From an uncultured Lachnospiraceae bacterium (lineage in GTDB: Bacteria > Bacillota > Clostridia > Lachnospirales > Lachnospiraceae), in assembly GCA_934330725.1 (NCBI GenBank), contig CAKRGM010000006.1, positions 58,025-122,024 of the forward strand: DNA of 64,000 nucleotides. Reading direction: 5' to 3'. A program made the position numbers and the translations under genes. Shown piece by piece: positions 37,190 to 44,768 of this stretch (positions within the stretch are counted from its first letter, which is position 1; every line of letters starts with the position of its first letter). Under the pieces are notes generated by a model. It did not search any database and had not been told where the DNA came from. It was given only the letters and a program-made list of their open reading frames with translations.

Positions 37190-37363
37190 TCATGTTTTTT
37201 TAATATCAAACATATCATTCATCTTTAACTGTTTACCATTGGAATATATAAACATATACCGTCTGTCTTTGTATTGTTGAAGTTCGTTATATTCATTAAA
37301 CATTTTTACAATTTCATCATAGAATATCAGACTGAAACTTCCATATTCTTTATTAAAATGCAT
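37190..37363 (-). pseudogene. 57-codon reading frame, possible gene remnant upstream of the exopolysaccharide promoter
   Basis: The frame reads MHFNKEYGSFSLIFYDEIV then MFNEYNELQQYKDRRYMF and ends IKKT. Its composition is protein-like (few low-complexity runs, good Tyr/Asp/Glu use). An adjacent frame upstream (to about 37430) reads ELYIEKYLKRYIRKDKKMSQQ, so one frameshift could join them into a longer, now broken gene. No convincing ribosome site precedes the ATG. It may also be chance in AT-rich DNA. I cannot assign a family. Confidence 0.3.
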
Positions 37364-37484
37364 CCAAATAATCTTTGCTGTGACATTTTCTTATCTTTTC
37401 GAATATACCTTTTTAAATATTTTTCGATATATAATTCCTGTCATTTTTTGTATTTTTTTATGCCAATTTATGCTATATTACATA

Positions 37485-37513
37485 TTGCATACAGTCTTTA
37501 AAAAGCTTAAAAT
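37485..37513 (+). promoter_or_regulatory. Probable promoter of the plus-strand glycosyltransferase pair
   Basis: TTGCAT (37485-37490), 17 nt, TAAAAT (37508-37513), about 50 bp before the first start. It diverges from the exopolysaccharide operon promoter about 350 bp away. The DNA between them holds only the doubtful minus-strand frame at 37190-37363. Confidence 0.5.
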
Positions 37514-37566
37514 AAAATAGTTAGTATTATCAATAAGAGAAAAAATATTTTATGGAGATAATTTCA

Positions 37567-38487
37567 ATGAAAAATCCTTTAGTATCAGTAATTATACCAG
37601 TATACAATGTTAAAGATTATGTAACAGAATGTATAACGCACGTCATCAATCAGACTTATACTAACTTAGAAATCATTATCATAGATGACGGTTCCACCGA
37701 TGAGAGCGGAACTATTTGCGACAGTCTCAGTAAGACAGATTCCAGAATAAAAGTATATCATACTACAAATCACGGCCTGTCAATGGCAAGAAATTATGGT
37801 CTGGACCATATTTCCGGAAAATATGTAACATTTATTGACAGTGATGATTATATTGATCCGGATTATATTTCAACTTTGCTAAAACTGCTATTAGATAATA
37901 ATGCTGATATTGCAGGATGCAGATTTTACCGTAATGCGGATAATGGTGAATTTATATATCCGGAAGCTGATAAAAGTTACGATATTGTATTAAGTCCAGA
38001 AGAGTATCTTTGCAGATTTTATAATAATTTTGGAGTATTTGCTCCTGCATGGGGAAAACTTACTAATGCAAAAATATGGAAAGATTTACGCTTTTCCAGT
38101 AACAGAAGGATTGTTGAAGATGCTCCAATGATACGGCCAATGGTTGTTCAATGTTCTAAAATTGCATGGACACAAAAACCAATGTATTTTTACAGAAACC
38201 GGCAGAACAGCCTTATCCACCAGAAAATATCCGCAGATATATTAATTAATGATGTTCTTAAAGATATTAAGTACTATACGCAGCACAATATGAATTTAGC
38301 ACTTGCATGTGCTTATAAGCATCTGTGTTACCAGTTAATTCTGTCCTGGAATGATTTATCACTCCAGGAAAAGAAAAAATATAAACCATTATATAGAAAA
38401 AGTATCCGGTATATTCTTTGGCATAAAGGAAATACCGTTCTTCAGAAGTTCAAATATTCTTACAAATATTTTTCTTTAAAAATATAA
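37567..38487 (+). CDS. Glycosyltransferase family 2, 306 aa
   Basis: A GT-A enzyme with VSVIIPVYNVKDYVTECI, IIIDDGSTDESGTICD and FIDSDDYIDPDYI, the last holding the DxD-type metal site. The acceptor region includes APAWGKLTNAKIWKDLRF, common in capsule transferases of the EpsJ/CpsI type. GGAG stands 9 nt before the ATG at 37567; an ATG five codons earlier overlaps the ribosome site. It and the next gene are paralogues in one transcript, divergent from the main operon. They probably add side sugars, and donors are unknown. Confidence 0.93.
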   Translation: MKNPLVSVIIPVYNVKDYVTECITHVINQTYTNLEIIIIDDGSTDESGTICDSLSKTDSRIKVYHTTNHGLSMARNYGLDHISGKYVTFIDSDDYIDPDYISTLLKLLLDNNADIAGCRFYRNADNGEFIYPEADKSYDIVLSPEEYLCRFYNNFGVFAPAWGKLTNAKIWKDLRFSSNRRIVEDAPMIRPMVVQCSKIAWTQKPMYFYRNRQNSLIHQKISADILINDVLKDIKYYTQHNMNLALACAYKHLCYQLILSWNDLSLQEKKKYKPLYRKSIRYILWHKGNTVLQKFKYSYKYFSLKI

Positions 38488-38527
38488 ATATAAAATGCAC
38501 CTGGATATCCAGGAAAGGAGTTAAAAA

Positions 38528-39499
38528 ATGGATCCTCTAATTAGCGTTATTGTTCCTGTCTATAATGTTGCCCCGTATTTAGAACAATGTCTCAATAGTA
38601 TTACAAAACAAACATATACCAATCTTCAGATTATTTTAATTGATGATGGCTCTACTGATTCCAGCAGTTCTATTTGCGACCGTTTTGCAAATAATGATCA
38701 CCGTATTGTATTAAGGCACATTGAGAATGGTGGAATTTCTCATGCTCGAAATTTAGGTTTTTCACTAGCCAAAGGGGAATTTATTTCTTTTATTGACTCC
38801 GATGACATGATTCATCCTGACTTTTATAAAATTATGTTATCAGCATTGGAAAATGAGCATGCAGATTTGGTAATTTGCAAAGAGCAGACATTTTTCAACG
38901 ATACTGATATTATTCCTTCCAGCCAGGATACTTATTTTATTGAGTCTGTAGAAACTCAAAAGGATTTTTTATGGCATTTTATGGATTCATTTACCGGTCC
39001 TTTATGTTGGGTATGGAACAAATTATACCGTCGTACATTATTAGAAAACATATCATTTCAGGAAGGCAAAAAAATGGAAGACATAATCTACTTAACAGAT
39101 TGTGCACTTAAATGTCATAAAATCGTGTGGATAAAAAACGTTTTAAACTATTATCGTCAATGGTCCGGAAGTACAATGTCAATCGGAAAATCTGATATTA
39201 CCTGCGATTATGCAAATGCCTTAATATATTCCTGTAACAAGATACAGTCAGCAGAAAATTATCCTGATTTATTTATGGCATATTCTGTATACATAACTAA
39301 TAAAATAGCCTTACTATGCGTAAAGGCTAACAAAAATAGTTTTTCTGACAGTTTCGCTATCCTCCGTAATAAATACAGGGACTGCTATCGCAAATATAAT
39401 CATAATATACATTCTGCTGGTGACAAAGGAAAACTTTTCCTTGCAAGATATTGCTTTCCCCTGTATTATGCTTTGCAAAAAAACAGAATTACAATTTAG
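38528..39499 (+). CDS. Glycosyltransferase family 2, 323 aa
   Basis: Close in plan to the preceding gene: ISVIVPVYNVAPYLEQCLNSI, ILIDDGSTDSSSSICDR, FIDSDDMIHPDFY and WVWNKLYRRTLLENISFQEG. AAGGAG lies 7 nt before the ATG and the gap to the preceding gene is 40 nt, so the two are co-transcribed. The first 50 residues of the two proteins are strikingly alike, pointing to duplication. It is the last polysaccharide gene before the rearranged accessory block. Confidence 0.93.
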   Translation: MDPLISVIVPVYNVAPYLEQCLNSITKQTYTNLQIILIDDGSTDSSSSICDRFANNDHRIVLRHIENGGISHARNLGFSLAKGEFISFIDSDDMIHPDFYKIMLSALENEHADLVICKEQTFFNDTDIIPSSQDTYFIESVETQKDFLWHFMDSFTGPLCWVWNKLYRRTLLENISFQEGKKMEDIIYLTDCALKCHKIVWIKNVLNYYRQWSGSTMSIGKSDITCDYANALIYSCNKIQSAENYPDLFMAYSVYITNKIALLCVKANKNSFSDSFAILRNKYRDCYRKYNHNIHSAGDKGKLFLARYCFPLYYALQKNRITI

Positions 39500-39551
39500 T
39501 GCAATTTAGTACAATTTAGAAGGAGTCAGATTTAGAAGTAGTCAATTTATA

Positions 39552-39665
39552 ATGAAGCCAGATGTTTAGACGGCTGCTCACAATGACACCCCAATATACT
39601 AACGTGTTTCTATTTCTTAACTGAAAAGATGGCTTTTACTTTTGATACTGATGATTATTCTATTC
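39552..39665 (+). pseudogene. Decayed, internally deleted copy of the AP2-like gene at 41794
   Basis: Bases 39552-39619 match the first 68 bases of the AP2-like gene (41794-41861) with 7 differences, including a stop (GTT TAG) at codon 6. The match then jumps to sequence corresponding to about 42114-42160 (ACTGAAAAGA ... TTTTGATACTGATGAT). The join falls at a TTTCTTA / TTTTTTA repeat, so about 250 bp were lost by short-repeat deletion. This is a true remnant, not a gene. Confidence 0.88.
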
Positions 39666-39671
39666 AAAAGT

Positions 39672-39721
39672 AAAAAACCTGTCGGCGCACCATGTAGAAA
39701 ACTACTCCGTGTGCCGGCAGG
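39672..39721 (-). terminator. Palindromic terminator after the AAA-ATPase gene
   Basis: On the minus strand CCTGCCGGCACAC ... GTGCGCCGACAGG (39678-39721) is followed by TTTTTTACTTTTG. A related sequence occurs at 41628-41676 on the other side of the ATPase gene. Confidence 0.8.
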
Positions 39722-39729
39722 CAGATATT

Positions 39730-41319
39730 TTAATTCTTTACATATTTTTCAATCAGGCACTGGTGCTCTTTGCTATCTTTATCATAATTGATTCCTACAA
39801 GCAAAATGTCACCGGTATAGTTCAGAATTGAAGCTGGATACTTCTTTTCCTTAATCTGCCGCAAGGCAGTACGTGCGTCTTGATTCCATTTCAGTTCTAC
39901 AATCAATGCTGGATAATCAGCTTTATATTCCGGCTTTGGTATAAATACAAAATCTGCAAATTCCCTGCCGGTTGGCAACTCTCGAATTGGTTTAAAATAA
40001 TACTGCATTGCACTCAAATATGCGATTGCCAACACACTGCTTAACGAATTTTCATTATGGTACTGAATGACTGAAACATACTCATTATGGATTTTTTCAA
40101 TTTGTTTTGCTACCATTTCTCCATCCATATCCAAAGTTGCATTGAGCAGATTTTCCGACTCTAATTGGAATGTGATCATTTCATTCCACGGCCTGCTCTC
40201 CACTGCCGTCGTGAGTTCCTGTCTGATTTCTTCATTCGGAACAAATGCCATTTTTTTCGTCTGATTATATCCCAGATATCCCAAATGAATCATATATGTC
40301 AGCACATCGTCCTTACTTTGAATATTTATTGTGTCATTTTTAAAAGTTGCGGTATTTACCTTAACCATTGCTCCAGAAAGCATTTCAATGATAGCTGTTT
40401 TCAGGCCATTATAATTCATATTGATAAGAGGCACTATTGCCTCATAGGAAGCCGTTTCAGACCAATAACTCTTGAATTCACCTTTCAGCATGACACTTAT
40501 TACAGCTCTTGGATTATACACCTGATAGTCTTTCAGCAGATAGCCATTGTACCACCTCTTTACTCTGTCGAAATCCTGATGGTATTCCTGTGAAAGTTTC
40601 TGAACTTCATCTTCTGTAAAGCCAATATATTGTGCCAGATTACTCGGACTCAGCATCGTAAACTCATCAAAATTATTTAGTGCCGATTGCGTTTTCTCTT
40701 TTTTTATTGGAAGAATGCCTGTTAAATATGCAAGCTGAATATACTTTGTAGGCTCCGTTCCTTTGAACATTCCTCTCAGAAAATTGATATAATCATCCTG
40801 AACTTTTTGATTTGTCGCTTCATCACGAATCAAAACATCCCATTCATCAACGATTACAATAAATTTATTTCCTGTTTCGGCATTAATCCTTGCCAGTGCT
40901 TCCGGTAACGATGTAATTTTTTCTTTTAATACATTTGGATAGCACTCCCGCAGCTCCTGAATTGTCTTCTCAGAAATATACGAAACTACCTCCTCTGAAC
41001 CTCCTGCGGGCTCCATGCACCACTGAATATCCAAATGGATTACATCGTACTTGTTTAAATGTTTCTTAAAATCCGCTGTTTTACTGATTTCCAGTTTTGA
41101 AAACATTTCTTCAGAATCACAGCCTTTACTATAATATGCCGTAAGCATGTTAGCTGTTATAGATTTTCCGAACCTTCTCGGACGGCTATTACATATAAAC
41201 GCATCTGTCGATGCCAGAACACTATTAGTATAATTAATCAATCCACTCTTGTCGACATAAATTCTCGCATTTAATGCTGCCTGAAACGCTGAATTGTCAG
41301 GATTCACAAACATTCCCAT
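39730..41319 (-). CDS. AAA-ATPase-like protein with C-terminal PD-(D/E)XK nuclease domain, 529 aa
   Basis: The N-terminal part matches the AAA-ATPase_like family: INYTNSVLASTDAFICNSRPRRFGKSITANML (P-loop-like RRFGKS) and KFIVIVDEWDVLI as Walker B. The C-terminal 90 residues show the PD-(D/E)XK core FADFVFIP ... ALIVELKWN. Such proteins are abundant in gut Firmicutes and Bacteroidetes in multicopy; their function is unsettled, with mobile or defence roles proposed. The ATG at 41319 (MGMFVNPDN) has AGGAG 10 nt upstream. The gene lies inside a rearranged block, flanked by related palindromes. Confidence 0.88.
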   Translation of the reverse strand: MGMFVNPDNSAFQAALNARIYVDKSGLINYTNSVLASTDAFICNSRPRRFGKSITANMLTAYYSKGCDSEEMFSKLEISKTADFKKHLNKYDVIHLDIQWCMEPAGGSEEVVSYISEKTIQELRECYPNVLKEKITSLPEALARINAETGNKFIVIVDEWDVLIRDEATNQKVQDDYINFLRGMFKGTEPTKYIQLAYLTGILPIKKEKTQSALNNFDEFTMLSPSNLAQYIGFTEDEVQKLSQEYHQDFDRVKRWYNGYLLKDYQVYNPRAVISVMLKGEFKSYWSETASYEAIVPLINMNYNGLKTAIIEMLSGAMVKVNTATFKNDTINIQSKDDVLTYMIHLGYLGYNQTKKMAFVPNEEIRQELTTAVESRPWNEMITFQLESENLLNATLDMDGEMVAKQIEKIHNEYVSVIQYHNENSLSSVLAIAYLSAMQYYFKPIRELPTGREFADFVFIPKPEYKADYPALIVELKWNQDARTALRQIKEKKYPASILNYTGDILLVGINYDKDSKEHQCLIEKYVKN

Positions 41320-41448
41320 TCGCCCCAGACTCCTTTCCATAGTTGCTCCCGATTGTAAAGATGCAACCCACCTGTTGTGCTTTGATTTTACCATCTAACC
41401 TTTCAGATAGCAAGTGTATTAGAAGTCGTTCAACTTGAATCTGTGCTT

Positions 41449-41604
41449 TTATGCCAGACTATTTTTCAAAAAATCCTCAAGTATGCTTTTTAAATATTCT
41501 GTGCCTGAACCACCCGGTATTCTTAAACTCTCTGCAATGACAACTTCCTCATTTAAATCATCATCTTCTATAATAGCCGCCTCAGCTTCCTCATCAACAA
41601 ACAT
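41449..41604 (-). CDS. Small acidic protein, 51 aa, upstream of the AAA-ATPase gene
   Basis: The frame begins MFVDEEAEAAIIEDDDLNEE and ends SILEDFLKNSLA. It is strongly acidic (about 16 Asp/Glu against 2 Lys and 1 Arg). AAGGG stands 9 nt before the ATG. It precedes the ATPase gene by about 130 bp on the same strand. I do not recognise it. It could be a small partner of the ATPase/nuclease, or the tail of a longer gene lost in rearrangement. Confidence 0.5.
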   Translation of the reverse strand: MFVDEEAEAAIIEDDDLNEEVVIAESLRIPGGSGTEYLKSILEDFLKNSLA

Positions 41605-41627
41605 AAATACATCCCTTCACCTTTATC

Positions 41628-41676
41628 AGCCGGTGCTGCCATTGTACAATGCAGAAAACTACACAGTATACCGGCA
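41628..41676. repeat. Palindromic repeat related to 39678-39725
   Basis: The stretch ATGCAGAAAACTACACAGTATACCGGCAGGCA-like differs from its partner at about 39690-39723 in only six or so positions over 33 nt. Both copies contain GCCGG-type inverted arms. Together they bracket the 51-aa frame and the ATPase gene in direct orientation. (Sequence here is described, not quoted in full.). Confidence 0.7.
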
Positions 41677-41716
41677 GGCAATTACGTTAATCTCAACAAT
41701 CCGTTTAAAAATAGAG

Positions 41717-41745
41717 TTGTTTTCACATTGAACTTCACTTATAAT
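41717..41745 (+). promoter_or_regulatory. Promoter of the AP2-like gene
   Basis: TTGTTT (41717-41722), 17 nt, TATAAT (41740-41745). A second TATAAT follows about 15 bp downstream. The start codon of the gene is about 48 bp from the first -10 box. Confidence 0.6.
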
Positions 41746-41793
41746 TTCAATATGTATATAATATGCATTTTTAATGAAAGGATCAAACTAACC

Positions 41794-42600
41794 ATGAAGC
41801 CAGGTGTTTATACTGCTACTCACAATGACAACTCAATATACTATCGTGTTTCTATTTCTTATCGTGGAAAACATATAAGCTTAGGTAGTTTTGATGATGA
41901 AGATACTGCATCAGCAGTATATAATGAAGCTCGTCTTATTCTTAATGATCATAACGCCTACTACATGGATACTGCAAAATGCATTTCTACTTATCCGGAA
42001 TGCACTTCAGCTATAAGCCATGATAAATTTATATCTTTAATTAACTTCAGGGATAATAATATTTATATAAAAACGCCTATCTACCTTTGCAGCAAATATT
42101 TCTTATATTTTTTAACTGAAAAGACTGTCTTTACTTTTGATACTGATGATTTATTCTATTATTCTAACCATAAGATAATGAACCGTGGCGGCCATTATTT
42201 TGTAAATGATTATGGTGTCCAGACCGGAATTTTATCAAGATACGGAATAAGACCATACGCCGTTGCCGGACGCGACTACATTTTCAAGAATAACAATGCA
42301 CATGATTTACGTTATAATAACATCGAAATAATTAATAAATATGCCGGTGTGTCAGTTTTTCAAAATAAGAGAAACGGCAGGACACAATACAAAGCACGAA
42401 TCCACATCAATGGTGACTACATAATCGGCATATATAACTCGGAAAATGAGGCTGCCATAGCCTATAACAAAGCGATTGATACACTTTCCGGCCGCGTGAA
42501 TATTGCTTTCACACCTAACTATATTGAAGATATTTCTGCAATTGAATATGCCGCAATATACAGCCGCCTGAGAATTTCAAAAAAGCTGTTTGAAATTTAA
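41794..42600 (+). CDS. AP2-domain protein with degenerate HNH-like centre, 268 aa
   Basis: Two AP2-type modules are visible: residues 4-50 (GVYTATHNDNSIYYRVSISY, then SLGSFDDEDTASAVYNEA) and about 196-245 (GVSVFQNKRNGRTQYKARIH, then IIGIYNSENEAAIAYNKAID). Between them, GRDYIFKNNNAHDLRYNNIEIIN looks like the end of an HNH nuclease (normally VDHxNGxxxDNRxxNL), but the catalytic histidine is absent. Such AP2/HNH genes are usually homing-endonuclease-like mobile genes. This one may be a DNA-binding relic. AAAGGA lies 11 nt before the chosen ATG. Its stop codon lies inside a 21-bp repeat shared with the Rpn gene end. Confidence 0.75.
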   Translation: MKPGVYTATHNDNSIYYRVSISYRGKHISLGSFDDEDTASAVYNEARLILNDHNAYYMDTAKCISTYPECTSAISHDKFISLINFRDNNIYIKTPIYLCSKYFLYFLTEKTVFTFDTDDLFYYSNHKIMNRGGHYFVNDYGVQTGILSRYGIRPYAVAGRDYIFKNNNAHDLRYNNIEIINKYAGVSVFQNKRNGRTQYKARIHINGDYIIGIYNSENEAAIAYNKAIDTLSGRVNIAFTPNYIEDISAIEYAAIYSRLRISKKLFEI

Positions 42601-42613
42601 TGCAGCCCATACT
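42593..42613. repeat. 21-bp direct repeat, copy 1
   Basis: Identical to 43461-43481. This copy contains the stop codon of the AP2-like gene. On the minus strand the repeat and following bases read LKKYGLH-stop, the last residues of the Rpn-family protein, so it is a scar of a second Rpn gene end. Confidence 0.85.
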
Positions 42614-42696
42614 TTTTTAAAGGTATAACTAAAGTGAAGGTATTTAAGATTATTTATTTTAAAGATGTAAACATCAGATAAAATGATTAACAACAA

Positions 42697-43110
42697 CTAT
42701 AGTCCTAAGTATTCACCTGGCAGAATTGCCTTTATATCTGATGTAGAATAATCTGATACATTTCTTGTCACAATATATTCTGCCCCATAATTCTTTGCAC
42801 ATTCCATTTGCAAACAATCTTCAAAGTCAGAAAAATCTTCATTTGCAAGTCCTGATAAGAGTTTCACCTTATCTATCCCCTCCACATCAAAGATTGTACA
42901 AATGTTTGATAATATTTCTCTACGTTGCTTTACAGTATAATCCTTCCTTAATATAAAAAACATATTGGAAATTGAATGAGCTGCAATGCATCCTTTTGTA
43001 TTTTCTTCAGTACATGATAAAATTATCTTCTTCGCATCCTCAAAGAATGGTTCTCTCTCAAGAAGATAATCAAGTAATACATTGGTATCAATCAAAATTT
43101 TACCTACCAT
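42697..43110 (-). CDS. PIN-domain toxin (VapC-like), 137 aa
   Basis: PIN-domain ribonuclease toxins cleave RNA using acidic residues around a metal. The N-terminus KILIDTNVLLDYLLEREPF contains the first catalytic Asp. Later acidic positions lie in DFEDCLQMECA and the C-terminal YIVTRNVSDY. The ATG at 43110 has AGGGA 8 nt upstream and overlaps the antitoxin stop by 11 nt, the standard coupling for such pairs. The family resembles chromosomal PIN toxins with small DUF-type antitoxins more than classical VapB partners. Confidence 0.88.
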   Translation of the reverse strand: MVGKILIDTNVLLDYLLEREPFFEDAKKIILSCTEENTKGCIAAHSISNMFFILRKDYTVKQRREILSNICTIFDVEGIDKVKLLSGLANEDFSDFEDCLQMECAKNYGAEYIVTRNVSDYSTSDIKAILPGEYLGL

Positions 43111-43324
43111 ATTTATCTTCCCTATAAGAAGCCAATTCAGCATCATCATCTGTAACAGTTCCCTTTTTGCGTAACTGTTCCAATCTTACAAATGCCTCTT
43201 TCCTTTCCTTATTGTTATCATTATATAATCCGTTTACCTCTTGCATAATCTGAATTATAAAGGAAAGTTTATCTTCTGGTATCTTTTCTAATTCCATTAT
43301 GGCACTCTGCCTTAATGCTGTCAT
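43100..43324 (-). CDS. Antitoxin partner of the PIN toxin, 74 aa
   Basis: A small, mostly helical protein, MTALRQSAIMELEKIPEDKL at the N-terminus, with a C-terminal charged tail (DDDAELASYREDKYGR) expected to wrap the toxin. AGGAGG stands 7-8 nt before the ATG. Its position directly upstream of, and overlapping, the PIN gene identifies it. The DNA-binding part is not an evident ribbon-helix-helix or AbrB fold, so autoregulation is uncertain. Confidence 0.8.
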   Translation of the reverse strand: MTALRQSAIMELEKIPEDKLSFIIQIMQEVNGLYNDNNKERKEAFVRLEQLRKKGTVTDDDAELASYREDKYGR

Positions 43325-43460
43325 AGGTCATACCTCCTTTAAATTTTCGGATGAAATTACTCTTCAAAACCATCTGATTATTTTGCAACACCTAATTTGT
43401 ATGGATTCCCTTCATCTGATTTTCAATTAATTACAAATTGAAAAGAGCAGACTTACTGTA

Positions 43461-43481
43461 AAATTTAATGCAGCCCATACT
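43461..43481. repeat. 21-bp direct repeat, copy 2
   Basis: Identical to 42593-42613. Here it covers the last codons and stop of the Rpn-family gene (YGLH-stop on the minus strand), so this is the original context. Confidence 0.85.
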
Positions 43482-44307
43482 CTTTAAACAGCTTTTGCAG
43501 TTGCTGTGGTGACTGACTGGCACTTATATATTCATCCATCCGTCCATCTGCATTCATCAGCGCACACAACTTACCTACATTTTCTAAGCTTTCCTTCTGG
43601 CCCTGTTGCATTCCACGCTCCAGCCACTCTTTTCTCTGTTCTTTTAAAAGATCTTCTACTGTCATATAACATCCCTCCAATTTTCGATCTTTCTTTAGTC
43701 TGCTCACATGATTATGCAATTGCTTTAGTGAATCATCTTTATGCTCATTAACATATTCATCCGTTGTCTGTTCTATATATCCAAGAAAATTCACTAATTC
43801 TTCCGGCACATCTTCTTTATTTTTCCCCTTGGTACTCAGGAATATGCGATACACTCCATCATTTAACGGCTCTTCTGTTTCCTTGCAACACATCTCATAT
43901 GTATACCTGAACAAACCATGTCCAAATGGATCATAGGTACATATAAATATCACATAATTAGGCTTCAGATCATGATAATCCTCTCCTGGCTTTAATCCAG
44001 CTATATCCATCTGACCCTGATAATACCGGCTTCTCTTTGGCAGATCTGCCTTTGAATCATTCTGCATTTCAATATCATAATCTACCTGTGCAGTATCACT
44101 TGCATAAACATCAAGTCTTATACTGTGAATATCGGAAGTGTAAAGAATTGTATGCTCTACGTTTACCTTTACTTTTCCAATCTTCCTTCCAAATATCATT
44201 TCAAGCACAAGCCTGCATGTTTCCTCATCATCTAGTGCTGCTGCAAAAAGAAATGCATCCTTTAAATTTAAATCCTGAAATCTCTTTGTCATATGTTCTC
44301 CTGTCAT
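43465..44307 (-). CDS. Rpn-family recombination-promoting nuclease / PD-(D/E)XK putative transposase, 280 aa
   Basis: The N-terminus RFQDLNLKDAFLFAAALDDEETCRLVLEMIFG and the core LDVYASD ... VDYDIEMQN (Asp ... Glu-x-Gln of the PD-(D/E)XK fold) identify the family. YYQGQMDIAGLKPGEDYHDL and VIFICTYDPFG follow. The C-terminal 70 residues are helical and end with an EYISASQSPQQLQKLF segment. Rpn proteins stimulate RecA-independent recombination in E. coli. Two starts are plausible, each with its own AGGAG: 44307 (listed) and 44292. A strong promoter lies about 290 bp upstream. Confidence 0.88.
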   Translation of the reverse strand: MTGEHMTKRFQDLNLKDAFLFAAALDDEETCRLVLEMIFGRKIGKVKVNVEHTILYTSDIHSIRLDVYASDTAQVDYDIEMQNDSKADLPKRSRYYQGQMDIAGLKPGEDYHDLKPNYVIFICTYDPFGHGLFRYTYEMCCKETEEPLNDGVYRIFLSTKGKNKEDVPEELVNFLGYIEQTTDEYVNEHKDDSLKQLHNHVSRLKKDRKLEGCYMTVEDLLKEQRKEWLERGMQQGQKESLENVGKLCALMNADGRMDEYISASQSPQQLQKLFKEYGLH

Positions 44308-44604
44308 ATATTCTCCTTTCACATAAAATAAATATATGACAAAAGCTCTATATCTGATTATATTATAGCAAGCAATTTTTTAAAGCTCAATATGAACTTA
44401 TTAATCATATATTTTCTTTTTCAACTTTGTCCATTAATTATGATTACTTGTTCCCAACACATGAACTGATAGATTATTTAACGTCATTCTCATTAAATAA
44501 ATTAGAATATTACTGATCCGGCATGCTATATTACTTCCGGCTTTAGAAACTGCAAATCCGACATAACACGGACAATCGCATTCCAGTTATTATTATTTGT
44601 ATAT

Positions 44605-44633
44605 ATAGTATAGTATTGAGATTTATTTGTCAA
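44605..44633 (-). promoter_or_regulatory. Promoter facing the Rpn gene
   Basis: Minus strand TTGACA (44628-44633), 17 nt, TACTAT (44605-44610). The 44308-44598 interval that would be its leader contains only very short frames (12-19 codons) and no clear structure. Confidence 0.6.
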
Positions 44634-44675
44634 CATAATCTGACACATAGAAAAATTCTCTATCTTAACACAAAC

Positions 44676-44721
44676 AAAAGGCCGGATACACATCCTGTAC
44701 AAAACGTGTTTCCAGCCTTTT
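44676..44721 (-). terminator. Terminator after leuD
   Basis: Minus strand AAAAGGCTGGAAACAC ... GTGTATCCGGCCTTTT followed by GTTTG, with a mirror T-run on the plus strand. It stands about 48 bp after the leuD stop. Confidence 0.85.
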
Positions 44722-44768
44722 ATTTATGTTATTATCATTATCAATATTCTCTTTAAATACAGCCTAAA

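Noticed and set aside
37274..37501. 75-residue plus-strand frame before the glycosyltransferase pair
   Set aside because: Phe/Ile/Tyr-rich translation of AT-rich DNA without a ribosome site; it overlaps the likely promoter.
37021..37566. JUMPstart/ops site for RfaH-type antitermination ahead of the polysaccharide operon
   Set aside because: No GGCGGTAG-type ops element is present on the minus strand leader.
43465..44307. Insertion sequence with an Rpn/PD-(D/E)XK transposase
   Set aside because: No terminal inverted repeats or target duplications flank the gene; the family name 'transposase' in databases does not imply an IS here.
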